Shown: positions 44,890 through 53,591, numbered from the stretch's first letter. The stretch is DNA of 64,000 nt from Microbulbifer rhizosphaerae (GCF_014191725.1 NZ_JACHWZ010000005.1:1-64000); one strand, 5' to 3'. A program made the numbers and translations. Notes: generated by a model from the letters alone, not told the origin.

Positions 44890-45618
44890 GCCCTTATCCG
44901 CCTGTCACATGGCTTGCAAAAAACAGCGCAAGCCAAGGTGCCAGGCTCGCCCCGTGCCGGCGGATAATCCCTACCGTTCGTTCCAACCGCCGCAAACGAC
45001 GCGGCGGGCCGCGCTACGCACGGCACAGGCAAAAAGGTGGCTGCAAAAGCGGGCTGGGGTCTGTCACGGCCCTTGCAGAAAAAGCGCAAGGCCCGCGCCA
45101 GCCCCCATCCCACTTTAGCGGCCGCTTCCCAGCCATGCCTCCCCCGGCCTCGCAAAAAGCGCTCGTCCTCCCCGCCCGAACAACGCCTGCCCGCCGTGTA
45201 GAGCAACCCCTGTGGTGCCCGTAGTCTCCTGCCGCCACTGAACGCCGTGCCCGCGTAAAGTCTTTAAGCGGGCAGGCCGGGCTGGTCGCATGGCTGGTTT
45301 TTTACCCCCCTAGCCCCCCAAGGGGGAACACAAAAAGCCTGCCGCAAAAAGCGCGGCAGAAAGCGTTTATCTCTCCCCCCTAAATCCCCCCGCTGGGGGG
45401 ACTTCAAGGCCGCGGCAAGCCGCGAAAGCTTTTTACCTTGGGGTCCGTGCCACCTGGAAACCCCGTGTCTGCTGTGTGTCCCCTCAGCATAACCCCGTGC
45501 TCAACCAGTCAAGGCCAAGCCCTTCGGGTGCTCCGCTGAACAGCGCTCCGCAGCCTTGACAGGCCTGCGCGCGAGGTTCTGCCAAGTGGCCACACAACAG
45601 CCACTAAGGAGGCAAAGC
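44890..45618. other. hairpin-rich non-coding stretch, possible replication origin
   Basis: No gene is seen in 730 bases. At least three hairpins share a loop like GCAAAAAGCGC: TGGCTTGC...GCAAGCCA (near 44910), GGCCCTTGC...GCAAGGCC (near 45068), CTGCCGC...GCGGCAG (near 45339). GC-rich CCCCCTAG and CCCCCCTAAATCCCCCC runs follow near 45306 and 45376. Confidence 0.5.
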
Positions 45619-45909
45619 ATGGCCATACCAAAGCCAATCCAAGATGAAATAAACCAGCTGCCGTATCCGCTGGACAAAATCCTCAACACCGCGAACAGCC
45701 TGCGCCAAACCGGCACCACCGGCGCCAGCACCGGCGAGCTAATCGCCGCCGCCTTCGCCCTGGAGCGCATCGAGTACCTGCCGCAAGGCTGGGGCGTCAT
45801 CGAGGCCTGGGAACGCCTGGACGGCGAATGGCAGATGTACGTCAAGCACCTGCGGCAGGAGTGCCGGCACCTGATCGAAGCCATCGAAGAAGCCGCGCCA
45901 CCGTTCTAG
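45619..45909 (+). CDS. small hypothetical protein of the element
   Basis: A 96-residue acidic, helical protein (MAIPKPIQDEINQLPYPLDKILNTANSL, WGVIEAWERLDGEWQMYVKHLRQECRHLIEAIEEA). AAGGAGG lies seven bases before the ATG, an excellent ribosome site. It sits near the right end after the integrase, where excisionase or directionality factors often are, but there is no clear helix-turn-helix. Function is unknown. Confidence 0.75.
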   Translation: MAIPKPIQDEINQLPYPLDKILNTANSLRQTGTTGASTGELIAAAFALERIEYLPQGWGVIEAWERLDGEWQMYVKHLRQECRHLIEAIEEAAPPF

Positions 45910-45919
45910 CGGCCGGCCG

Positions 45920-45939
45920 GGAGGGGCAAACGCCCCTCC
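45920..45939 (+). terminator. hairpin after the 96-residue gene
   Basis: GGAGGGGC-AAAC-GCCCCTCC, 10 bases after the stop, followed by CGCTTTAGCC. There is no strong T tract. Confidence 0.55.
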
Positions 45940-46063
45940 GCTTTAGCCGCTTCTTTAGCCGCTTGCAGCGGCCGAACCGGCCGCCTGTCGGCGGCCCTTC
46001 GGGCGCTGCCGCGCCCGGAGGGCGGCTAAGCGGAAAAGCGCATTGCCACCGTTCGCGCATCCC

Positions 46064-46187
46064 GCTAAGGTAAAACCCGCGTCGGGGCCAAAAAGTGGTA
46101 AGGGGCCGGCGGCGCCGGGGAACGCGGGCGGTAAGCCGTTGATTGCACTGGAGAAAACCGGAAGCTAAGGTAGGACCGGCCTCGGGG
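46064..46187 (+). repeat. pair of direct repeats, probable integrase arm sites
   Basis: Two 24-bp direct repeats GCTAAGGTA..ACC....TCGGGG start at 46064 and 46164, exactly 100 bases apart, with 20 of 24 bases the same. The second ends 9 bases before the core, the usual position for arm-type integrase sites. Confidence 0.6.
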
Positions 46188-46196
46188 TGATGTCTC

Positions 46197-46209
46197 TGCA
46201 CAAGAGGGG
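46197..46209 (+). other. att core 2, between the two element copies
   Basis: TGCACAAGAGGGG, flanked left by the element's right end (GATGTCTC) and right by the element's left end (CAGGATCATCG). It is the junction an excised circle would have. Confidence 0.88.
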
Positions 46210-46269
46210 CAGGATCATCGTTACACTTTAGGGCCAACTCGACTCTGCAAAGTATCAGCAAGTTGCACT

Positions 46270-46623
46270 ATGAACGGAGCTCTAGATGTTGTTAACGAGG
46301 AGTCTGTTCCAATTGTCGGAATTTTTGCCGGGCAGCCAAAAGATGGAAGGATGGTCCTGCTCGGTAACAACCCAATAACACATGTGATTGATCGAGAGAA
46401 TTTTACTGTTTGGAATATTACGCAGGAGGGGCATGATTTTCATCCGGGTACAGTCAGGCATCAACTAAGCATCGAAAATGGATATATTGTGCTATTCACG
46501 GAAGGGCTTGGTACGGGTAATTATCCGGATCTAAATAACTTCATTGGAGACAGGCTTTTTTCGCATACACATGTAAATTCCCAGCGACGGCTGAGCCCGG
46601 TGTATAGGCCGATAGGTTATTGA
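46270..46623 (+). CDS. orphan RHS-tip module (copy 2)
   Basis: The same C-terminal domain as the end of the RHS gene, here starting at an internal ATG (MNGALDVVNEESVPIVGIF) without its RHS core. There is no good ribosome site, and the frame upstream stops at 46171, so it may be silent. It would become active only after fusion, for example if copy 1 were lost by recombination between the first two cores. Confidence 0.55.
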   Translation: MNGALDVVNEESVPIVGIFAGQPKDGRMVLLGNNPITHVIDRENFTVWNITQEGHDFHPGTVRHQLSIENGYIVLFTEGLGTGNYPDLNNFIGDRLFSHTHVNSQRRLSPVYRPIGY

Positions 46624-46624
46624 T

Positions 46625-47029
46625 ATGACAGTAAAGAAAAGTGTGCTGGCGGTATTAGTAGTCATGTTGGCAATTTTATGTGCTCTTGGAGCGATGGCGT
46701 TGAGAAGTGTAGATGTGAAGGACCCAGAATGGGTAGAAGATATTAAGTTAGACAAGGAGAGCAAAGACCAAGTTGTCGAGCTTATTGATCAAATTGCTAA
46801 TAGTCATTCCTTGCGCAAAGAAATTTTACAGGAGCCTAGCGAGCTAGAGCGTCGGCCTGTTCACTTCTATGAATATAAGCATGGCGAGATTATTGTGTTT
46901 ACTGTCCATGATTTAAAAGGAGGTGGGGATACGCTAACTATCTATTATTACGGATTGGCCGACAGCAAAGTTAGCGAGACCATTTCCTCAGAAATTAAGA
47001 CCCTGCTTGGTGAAATTGCAGTGCGCTGA
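46625..47029 (+). CDS. probable immunity protein (copy 2)
   Basis: Identical 134-residue protein to the one at 39730, with the N-terminal membrane anchor. If expressed from within the element, this copy could add immunity dose; no promoter is clearly seen before it. Confidence 0.6.
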   Translation: MTVKKSVLAVLVVMLAILCALGAMALRSVDVKDPEWVEDIKLDKESKDQVVELIDQIANSHSLRKEILQEPSELERRPVHFYEYKHGEIIVFTVHDLKGGGDTLTIYYYGLADSKVSETISSEIKTLLGEIAVR

Positions 47030-47112
47030 GCGAGGGCGCCGGTGTCAGGCCTTATAATTTACACCAAGAGGACCAAAAAGGGACAGATCTATTTTTGACA
47101 TCTCCTTAAACA

Positions 47113-47151
47113 GAACCCCGGCAGGGTAACCTGCCGGGGCTTTTGCTTTTA
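47113..47151 (+). terminator. rho-independent terminator (copy 2)
   Basis: CCCCGGCAGG-GTAA-CCTGCCGGGG followed by CTTTTGCTTTT, the same as at 40218. Confidence 0.9.
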
Positions 47152-47538
47152 TCGGCTCCCCGCCGGCTTCAAATCATCTGCAAAGGCGCGCCGGGCGTTG
47201 TGCTTGAGAATCAGGCTTTCCAGCAATGCCTTGGCGATCTTCCGTTCCTCCTCGTCAAACTGGCTCAGAGCCTCGAACTGCAAGCGCAGGTCGTCGCTGG
47301 GGCTGCGGTGATCCTCGCCGAACACCAAATCATCCAGGGTGGTGTGCAGCTCCTTGGCGAGCCTGACCAAGGTCTCCAGGGTAGGCTGGGCTGTCCCTGC
47401 TTCGTACCGCTTAATCTGGTTGACGTGTAAGTCGATGGCGTTGGCCAGGGCTTGCTGGGTTAGGCCGCGCTCTTTGCGCAGAGTAGTCAGGCGTTTGACA
47501 AATTCCATGGGGAGCAACCAAAAGACCGTGGTGCCCAT
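47149..47538 (-). CDS. XRE-family transcriptional repressor (copy 2)
   Basis: Identical to the protein at 40254-40643: HTH_3 domain near residues 11-66 and AGGGGG before the start. With two copies, repressor dose is doubled. Confidence 0.88.
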   Translation of the reverse strand: MGTTVFWLLPMEFVKRLTTLRKERGLTQQALANAIDLHVNQIKRYEAGTAQPTLETLVRLAKELHTTLDDLVFGEDHRSPSDDLRLQFEALSQFDEEERKIAKALLESLILKHNARRAFADDLKPAGSR

Positions 47539-47565
47539 ACTGTACCCCCTGGGTAGCTTCTGCTG

Positions 47566-47593
47566 TTGACACATGGACACTATAGTGTGTCAA
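47566..47593. promoter_or_regulatory. operator/promoter (copy 2)
   Basis: Same palindrome ACACTATAGTGT (47577-47588) inside TTGACACA...TGTGTCAA as at 40671. Confidence 0.75.
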
Positions 47594-47628
47594 AATAAAC
47601 AGATCAAGATACTTGACGGGGTTTTGCT

Positions 47629-50600
47629 ATGGCGCGCATCGCGGACGAGGTCATCGAGCGGATCAAGGCGGAGGTGTCCCTGGAGCGGCTGGTGGAGACC
47701 TTCGGCGTGGAGCTGAAGAAGCACGGCAAGGACAGGGTGGGTCGCTGCCCCTTCCACGACGACCGCACCCCGTCGCTGGTGGTCAGTCCGCAATCCAACC
47801 TGTGGCACTGCCTGGGGGCCTGCAACACTGGCGGCAGCGTGATCGACTGGATAATGAAAACCCAGGGCATTAGCTTCCGCCACGCGGTGGAGATACTGCG
47901 GGACGATATCCCGGCGCTGGCCGCCCCGGCTGGCAGGCCGGTCAAGCACAGCACCGCGCAAAAAATGGAAGTGCTGCTGTCGGAGGACGACGAAGCCCAG
48001 CAGTTGCTGAACCAGGTGGCGGACTTCTACCACGAGACCCTGTTGCAGAGCCCCGAGGCGCTGGACTATCTGCAAAGCCGGGGCCTCGGCGACCGGGAAC
48101 TGATCGAGCGCTTCAAGCTGGGCTTTGCCAACCGTACCCTGGGCTACCGATTGCCGGCCAAGAGCCGCAAGGCGGGTGCCGAGGTGCGCAGCAAGCTGCA
48201 ACAGACCGGCATACTGCGGGACAGCGGCCACGAGCACTTCAATGGCTCGATTGTGGTGCCGGTCTTCGACGCTGCCGGCCAGGTGGTGGAGGCCTACGGC
48301 CGCAAGATCCGCGACGACTTGCGCAAGGGCACGCCGAAACACCTGTACCTGCCGGGTTCGCACGCTGGCGTGTGGAATGCGGATAGTCTTGTCGGCCAAA
48401 AGGAAGTCATCCTGTGCGAAGCCTTGATCGACGCCCTGAGCTTCTGGGCGGCGGGATACCGGAACGTCACCGCCAGCTACGGCACCGCTGGCTTCACTTC
48501 CGATCACTTGGCCTTGTTCAAAGAAGCCGGTATCCAGCGGGTACTGATCGCCTACGACCGCGACCAGGCCGGCGACAACGCCGCCGCCAAGCTGGCGGAA
48601 CAGTTGCGGGCGGAAGGCTTCGACTGCTTCCGGCTGCTGTTCCCCAAGGGCATGGACGCTAACCAGTACGCGCGGGAAGTGACCCCGGCCAGCAAGAGCC
48701 TGGGCGTGGTGATCCGCTCGGCGGAATGGATGGGACAGGGCAAGCCGCCGGAGCGCCAGTTGGAGCTGGAGCAGCAGGCACCTTCCGCTTTAGCCGCCGA
48801 TCCCGCCCGGGAGCGCTTCGAGCAGCAGGCCAAAAGCCTGGCCGGGCAGATAGATACCCTCAATCAGAACGCCCGGGAGCCGGCGCCGATCCCCAGGCCC
48901 GCGCCGCCGCAACCAGAACCTGAGCCCGACCCCCTGCCGCCGGCCGCCGCAGTGCCGGAGGCACCTGCCGACCCGGTACCGGATGCCGAAGTCTCGGAGC
49001 GGGAAGTGCACTTCACCTTCGGCGACCGGAAGTACCGGGTGCGCGGCCTGGAAAAAAACAAAAACTACGAAGTGCTCAAGATCAACCTGCTGGCCAGTTG
49101 CGGGGACAATCTGCACGTGGACAGCTTCGACTTCTACGCCGCCAAGGCGCGGGCTGGCTTTATCAAGCTAGCGGCGCTGGAGCTGGCCCAAGAGGAGAGA
49201 ACGCTTAAAACCGACCTGGGCAAAATCCTGCTCAAGCTGGAAGACCTTCAAGAGCGGATGATCCAGGGCAACCTGCAAAAGCAGCCGGAGAACCTGGCCC
49301 CGGAGCTGAGCGAGAGGGAACAGCGCGAAACCCTGGAACTCTTGCAATCCCCCGACCTGCTCGACCGCATCCTCACCGACTTCGACCGCTGCGGCGTGGT
49401 GGGCGAGGAGAGCAACAAACTGGTGGGCTATCTGGCCTGCGCCTCTCGAAAGCTGGAGCGGCCGCTGGCGGTGATTATCCAGTCCACCAGCGCCGCCGGC
49501 AAAAGCTCGCTGATGGATGCGGTCTTGAACCTGATGCCGGAAGAAGAGCGGGTGCACTACTCGGCCATGACCGGGCAATCGTTGTTCTACATGGGCGAAA
49601 CCAATCTCAAACATAAGATACTGGCCATCGCCGAAGAGGAAGGCGCGAGCAACGCCAGCTACGCTCTAAAGCTCCTGCAATCGGAAGGCGAGATCACCAT
49701 CGCCAGCACCGGCAAAGACGAAACCACCGGCGAGCTGGTAACGCGGGAATACCGCGTGGAAGGCCCGGTGATGCTGTTCCTGACCACCACCGCCATCGAC
49801 ATCGATGAAGAACTGTTGAATCGCTGTCTGGTGCTCACAGTGAATGAATCCAGGGAACAGACCCAAGCGATACACCAGGCGCAAAGAAAGCGCCGAACGC
49901 TCGACGGCCTCACCGCCAAGCTGGAGAAAACCCAGCTCACCCAGTTGCACCGCAACGCCCAGCGTCTACTCAGGCCGCTGCCCGTGATCAACCCCTACGC
50001 CGACCGTCTCACCTTCCTGGACGACAAAACCCGCACCCGCCGCGACCATGAAAAGTACCTCACCCTGATCGACAGCATCGCCCTGCTGCATCAGCACCAG
50101 CGCGAGATAAAAACCGTGCACCACGCGGGCCGACAGATCGAGTACATCGAGGTCACCCTGTCGGACATTGAAACCGCCAACAAACTTGCCCACGAAGTGC
50201 TGGGCCGCACCCTGGACGAGTTGCCGGCGCAGACTCGTAAGCTGTTGCGCCTGATCCAGCAGATGGTGACGGAGGAATGCCGGCGCCAGCAGGTCGAGCA
50301 AAAGGACTACCGCTTTAGCCGCCGCCAGGTGCGCGAGTGTACCGGCTGGGGCAACACCCAGCTCAAGGTGCACTTGCACCGCCTGGAGGAAATGGAATAC
50401 CTGCTGGTGCACCGCGGCGGCCGTGGCCAGAGCTACGAATACGAACTGCTGTTCGACGGCCAAGACGAAGAAGAATGCCGCCTGATGGGGCTGATCGATC
50501 CGCAAAAACTCAGCTACGACAAAAAGAAGTCGGGGCTAAAAGCCGAGAAGTCGGCCCCTGGTCGGGGCCAAGTCGGGGGGATGTCGGAGCCACAAAAACC

Positions 50601-50715
50601 ACCGCAGCCCAGTAGCGGCACGGCTTCCACAGAAACCAGTCAGGAAAAGCCAAAAAGCACTTCTACAACAAAAAACACCGACGGCCGTACCGTCGTTGAA
50701 GCCCTCGCACACTGA
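47629..50715 (+). CDS. CHC2 zinc-finger/TOPRIM primase-ATPase (copy 2)
   Basis: A 1028-residue protein identical to the one at 40734: CHC2 finger, TOPRIM, Pro-rich linker and Walker-type ATPase. Confidence 0.88.
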   Translation: MARIADEVIERIKAEVSLERLVETFGVELKKHGKDRVGRCPFHDDRTPSLVVSPQSNLWHCLGACNTGGSVIDWIMKTQGISFRHAVEILRDDIPALAAPAGRPVKHSTAQKMEVLLSEDDEAQQLLNQVADFYHETLLQSPEALDYLQSRGLGDRELIERFKLGFANRTLGYRLPAKSRKAGAEVRSKLQQTGILRDSGHEHFNGSIVVPVFDAAGQVVEAYGRKIRDDLRKGTPKHLYLPGSHAGVWNADSLVGQKEVILCEALIDALSFWAAGYRNVTASYGTAGFTSDHLALFKEAGIQRVLIAYDRDQAGDNAAAKLAEQLRAEGFDCFRLLFPKGMDANQYAREVTPASKSLGVVIRSAEWMGQGKPPERQLELEQQAPSALAADPARERFEQQAKSLAGQIDTLNQNAREPAPIPRPAPPQPEPEPDPLPPAAAVPEAPADPVPDAEVSEREVHFTFGDRKYRVRGLEKNKNYEVLKINLLASCGDNLHVDSFDFYAAKARAGFIKLAALELAQEERTLKTDLGKILLKLEDLQERMIQGNLQKQPENLAPELSEREQRETLELLQSPDLLDRILTDFDRCGVVGEESNKLVGYLACASRKLERPLAVIIQSTSAAGKSSLMDAVLNLMPEEERVHYSAMTGQSLFYMGETNLKHKILAIAEEEGASNASYALKLLQSEGEITIASTGKDETTGELVTREYRVEGPVMLFLTTTAIDIDEELLNRCLVLTVNESREQTQAIHQAQRKRRTLDGLTAKLEKTQLTQLHRNAQRLLRPLPVINPYADRLTFLDDKTRTRRDHEKYLTLIDSIALLHQHQREIKTVHHAGRQIEYIEVTLSDIETANKLAHEVLGRTLDELPAQTRKLLRLIQQMVTEECRRQQVEQKDYRFSRRQVRECTGWGNTQLKVHLHRLEEMEYLLVHRGGRGQSYEYELLFDGQDEEECRLMGLIDPQKLSYDKKKSGLKAEKSAPGRGQVGGMSEPQKPPQPSSGTASTETSQEKPKSTSTTKNTDGRTVVEALAH

Positions 50716-50755
50716 CCGCCGCCCACACTCACCACCGACCACTTCCGACACCGCC

Positions 50756-51784
50756 ATGGACAATCAGAGCCTCACCTACCTTAGCCGCCTCTACCTCGAC
50801 TACCTGCAAAGCCTGAATTACTCCCCGCGCACCATGGGCCACCGGAAAACCACGCTCAGGCAGTTCGACGACTGGTGCCAGGAGCGCGGTATCGTCAAGG
50901 CCAGCAGCGTCACCAAACCAATCCTGGAGCGCTACAGAAGACACCTGCACCACAGCCGCGACAAACGCGGCAACCCCATCAGCGCCCACAACCAACTGGC
51001 CCGGCTAATCCCCCTGCGCGGCTTCTTCAAATGGGCCACGCAACAGAACTACTTGCTGTACAACCCGGCGAGTGAACTGCAACTGCCCCGGGTGGAAAAG
51101 CGATTGCCCAAAGCCACCCTCAGCCCCGAGGAAGCCGAGCTGATCCTCTCGCTGCCGGACACCGACACCGGCGAAGGCATCCGCGACCGCGCCATGCTGG
51201 AAATACTCTACTCGACGGGCATCCGGCGCATGGAAGTGGTCAACCTCACCAAGGTGGATCTGCACATGGACAGGGGCGTGCTGGCGGTTCGGCAGGGCAA
51301 AGGCAAAAAGGACCGCTTCGTACCCATAGCCGCAAGGGCCGTGGAATGGATACAGCACTATCTCCACGACGTGCGCCTGTTCTGGGCCGTGGAACCGGAC
51401 CCCGAGAACCTGTTCCTGGAACCCAATGGCCAACCGATTACCGACGACCGGCTCAGCCGCATCGTGGCCAAATACATCAAGCAGGCCGACATCGGCAAGA
51501 CCGGCGCCTGCCACCTGTTCCGGCACACAGTGGCCACTCTAATGCTGGAGAACGGCGCCGACATCCGCTACATCCAGCAACTGCTCGGCCACGCCAGCAT
51601 CGGCACCACGGAGATTTACACCCAGGTGTCGATAGTGAAGCTCAAGCAGGTGCACGAGTTGACACACCCGAGTCTCCACCGGCGACAAAAACAAACTGCC
51701 GGGGCAGAACCGGAGGCGACCGAGGAAGCATTGCTGGCCCAGTTGGACGCGGAAAGCGCGGAGGAGCAGGACGGGACCGGCTGA
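50756..51784 (+). CDS. tyrosine recombinase/integrase (copy 2)
   Basis: A 342-residue protein identical to the one at 43861, with complete R-K-H-R-H-Y residues, so both copies should be active. Confidence 0.9.
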   Translation: MDNQSLTYLSRLYLDYLQSLNYSPRTMGHRKTTLRQFDDWCQERGIVKASSVTKPILERYRRHLHHSRDKRGNPISAHNQLARLIPLRGFFKWATQQNYLLYNPASELQLPRVEKRLPKATLSPEEAELILSLPDTDTGEGIRDRAMLEILYSTGIRRMEVVNLTKVDLHMDRGVLAVRQGKGKKDRFVPIAARAVEWIQHYLHDVRLFWAVEPDPENLFLEPNGQPITDDRLSRIVAKYIKQADIGKTGACHLFRHTVATLMLENGADIRYIQQLLGHASIGTTEIYTQVSIVKLKQVHELTHPSLHRRQKQTAGAEPEATEEALLAQLDAESAEEQDGTG

Positions 51785-52513
51785 GCCCTTATCCGCCTGT
51801 CACATGGCTTGCAAAAAACAGCGCAAGCCAAGGTGCCAGGCTCGCCCCGTGCCGGCGGATAATCCCTACCGTTCGTTCCAACCGCCGCAAACGACGCGGC
51901 GGGCCGCGCTACGCACGGCACAGGCAAAAAGGTGGCTGCAAAAGCGGGCTGGGGTCTGTCACGGCCCTTGCAGAAAAAGCGCAAGGCCCGCGCCAGCCCC
52001 CATCCCACTTTAGCGGCCGCTTCCCAGCCATGCCTCCCCCGGCCTCGCAAAAAGCGCTCGTCCTCCCCGCCCGAACAACGCCTGCCCGCCGTGTAGAGCA
52101 ACCCCTGTGGTGCCCGTAGTCTCCTGCCGCCACTGAACGCCGTGCCCGCGTAAAGTCTTTAAGCGGGCAGGCCGGGCTGGTCGCATGGCTGGTTTTTTAC
52201 CCCCCTAGCCCCCCAAGGGGGAACACAAAAAGCCTGCCGCAAAAAGCGCGGCAGAAAGCGTTTATCTCTCCCCCCTAAATCCCCCCGCTGGGGGGACTTC
52301 AAGGCCGCGGCAAGCCGCGAAAGCTTTTTACCTTGGGGTCCGTGCCACCTGGAAACCCCGTGTCTGCTGTGTGTCCCCTCAGCATAACCCCGTGCTCAAC
52401 CAGTCAAGGCCAAGCCCTTCGGGTGCTCCGCTGAACAGCGCTCCGCAGCCTTGACAGGCCTGCGCGCGAGGTTCTGCCAAGTGGCCACACAACAGCCACT
52501 AAGGAGGCAAAGC
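51785..52513. other. hairpin-rich non-coding stretch (copy 2)
   Basis: The same 730 bases as 44890-45618, with the GCAAAAAGCGC-type hairpins. Confidence 0.5.
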
Positions 52514-52804
52514 ATGGCCATACCAAAGCCAATCCAAGATGAAATAAACCAGCTGCCGTATCCGCTGGACAAAATCCTCAACACCGCGAACAGCCTGCGC
52601 CAAACCGGCACCACCGGCGCCAGCACCGGCGAGCTAATCGCCGCCGCCTTCGCCCTGGAGCGCATCGAGTACCTGCCGCAAGGCTGGGGCGTCATCGAGG
52701 CCTGGGAACGCCTGGACGGCGAATGGCAGATGTACGTCAAGCACCTGCGGCAGGAGTGCCGGCACCTGATCGAAGCCATCGAAGAAGCCGCGCCACCGTT
52801 CTAG
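52514..52804 (+). CDS. small hypothetical protein of the element (copy 2)
   Basis: Identical 96-residue protein to the one at 45619, with the AAGGAGG ribosome site. Confidence 0.75.
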   Translation: MAIPKPIQDEINQLPYPLDKILNTANSLRQTGTTGASTGELIAAAFALERIEYLPQGWGVIEAWERLDGEWQMYVKHLRQECRHLIEAIEEAAPPF

Positions 52805-52814
52805 CGGCCGGCCG

Positions 52815-52834
52815 GGAGGGGCAAACGCCCCTCC
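52815..52834 (+). terminator. hairpin after the 96-residue gene (copy 2)
   Basis: GGAGGGGC-AAAC-GCCCCTCC, the same as at 45920. Confidence 0.55.
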
Positions 52835-52958
52835 GCTTTAGCCGCTTCTTTAGCCGCTTGCAGCGGCCGAACCGGCCGCCTGTCGGCGGCCCTTCGGGCG
52901 CTGCCGCGCCCGGAGGGCGGCTAAGCGGAAAAGCGCATTGCCACCGTTCGCGCATCCC

Positions 52959-53082
52959 GCTAAGGTAAAACCCGCGTCGGGGCCAAAAAGTGGTAAGGGG
53001 CCGGCGGCGCCGGGGAACGCGGGCGGTAAGCCGTTGATTGCACTGGAGAAAACCGGAAGCTAAGGTAGGACCGGCCTCGGGG
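52959..53082 (+). repeat. pair of probable integrase arm sites (copy 2)
   Basis: 24-bp repeats starting at 52959 and 53059, exactly 100 bases apart, as in copy 1. Confidence 0.6.
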
Positions 53083-53091
53083 TGATGTCTC

Positions 53092-53104
53092 TGCACAAGA
53101 GGGG
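53092..53104 (+). other. att core 3 (attR)
   Basis: TGCACAAGAGGGG, followed by GGATGTCGTGCG, which belongs to the original RHS gene. Joining the left flank of core 1 to the right flank of core 3 gives the pre-integration site. Confidence 0.88.
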
Positions 53105-53119
53105 GGATGTCGTGCGCCA

Positions 53120-53584
53120 ATGGCATGCGCTGGGGTTTATATGGAGTCAGTAAATGACTATTTTGGTCCTGTAGATCAATTAACGGGTGGTGCTGCCTAT
53201 CTTTGGGCTGGTTATTTAAAGCACTCTTTACGAAATGTAAATGGTAGGGTTGATATACAAAATGGCAGATGGACCCCGTTCCCTATTACAAATGCAATGT
53301 CAAATTCTAAATTAATGAAATCATTAAACGTGGCGTCGAAGCCCTTTTTTGTGGTGGGCACTACATTAAGTGTTGGTAAGGGAATTAATGCTGGCATCAA
53401 TGGCGATATTCCTGGTGTAGGGAAAGCTTCTACTGATGCGGCAATGGGTACGATATCATTTTTTGGTGGTCCCCCGGGATGGGTTGCCGGTGCTAGTTAT
53501 TTTATTTTTGACGCTACTGTTGGTGTCGAGTCTTTAAGCGGGCCTTTAGCTGATAAGATGTGTGCAGTGTCTGGCAATTGTTAG
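53120..53584 (+). CDS. displaced original C-terminal tip of the RHS protein
   Basis: Reading through core 3 in the RHS frame gives AQEG-GCRAPMACAGVYMESVN and continues to a stop at 53584. This is the tip the RHS protein had before integration. The start given is the first ATG. The tip is AT-rich and has a Gly-rich hydrophobic centre (KPFFVVGTTLSVGKGINAG, GTISFFGGPPGWVAGASYFIF) that could insert into membranes. Without the core it is probably not translated or not delivered. Excision of both element copies would reconnect it. Confidence 0.75.
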   Translation: MACAGVYMESVNDYFGPVDQLTGGAAYLWAGYLKHSLRNVNGRVDIQNGRWTPFPITNAMSNSKLMKSLNVASKPFFVVGTTLSVGKGINAGINGDIPGVGKASTDAAMGTISFFGGPPGWVAGASYFIFDATVGVESLSGPLADKMCAVSGNC

Positions 53585-53591
53585 GTTTTTT

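Larger units (their letters stand above)
39302..46196 (+). mobile_element. RHS-tip integrative element, copy 1 (6,895 bp)
   Basis: From the first core TGCACAAGAGGGG to the base before the second. In order it carries the RHS tip, an immunity candidate, terminator, XRE repressor (minus), operator, primase-ATPase, tyrosine integrase, a hairpin-rich gap, a 96-residue gene and arm-like repeats. The whole unit repeats exactly after 6,895 bases: every reading frame on both strands has an identical partner. No transposase, capsid or conjugation gene is present. It is best described as a small integrase-mobilised element with its own replication protein. Confidence 0.9.
46197..53091 (+). mobile_element. 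RHS-tip integrative element, copy 2 (6,895 bp)
   Basis: An exact repeat of 39302-46196. All genes are identical, in the same order and orientation. The tip here is not fused to an RHS core; the frame is closed by a stop at 46171 upstream of the core. Confidence 0.9.

Noticed and set aside
44451-45224. A 257-codon frame over the integrase end and the non-coding stretch (and its copy at 51346)
   Set aside because: Its first part is a shadow of the integrase gene and the rest is Arg/Pro-rich without motifs; hairpins fill the stretch.
39302-53104. An insertion sequence or transposon explanation for the repeated unit
   Set aside because: No transposase, no terminal inverted repeats and no short target duplication; the boundaries are identical 13-bp cores with an integrase gene inside.
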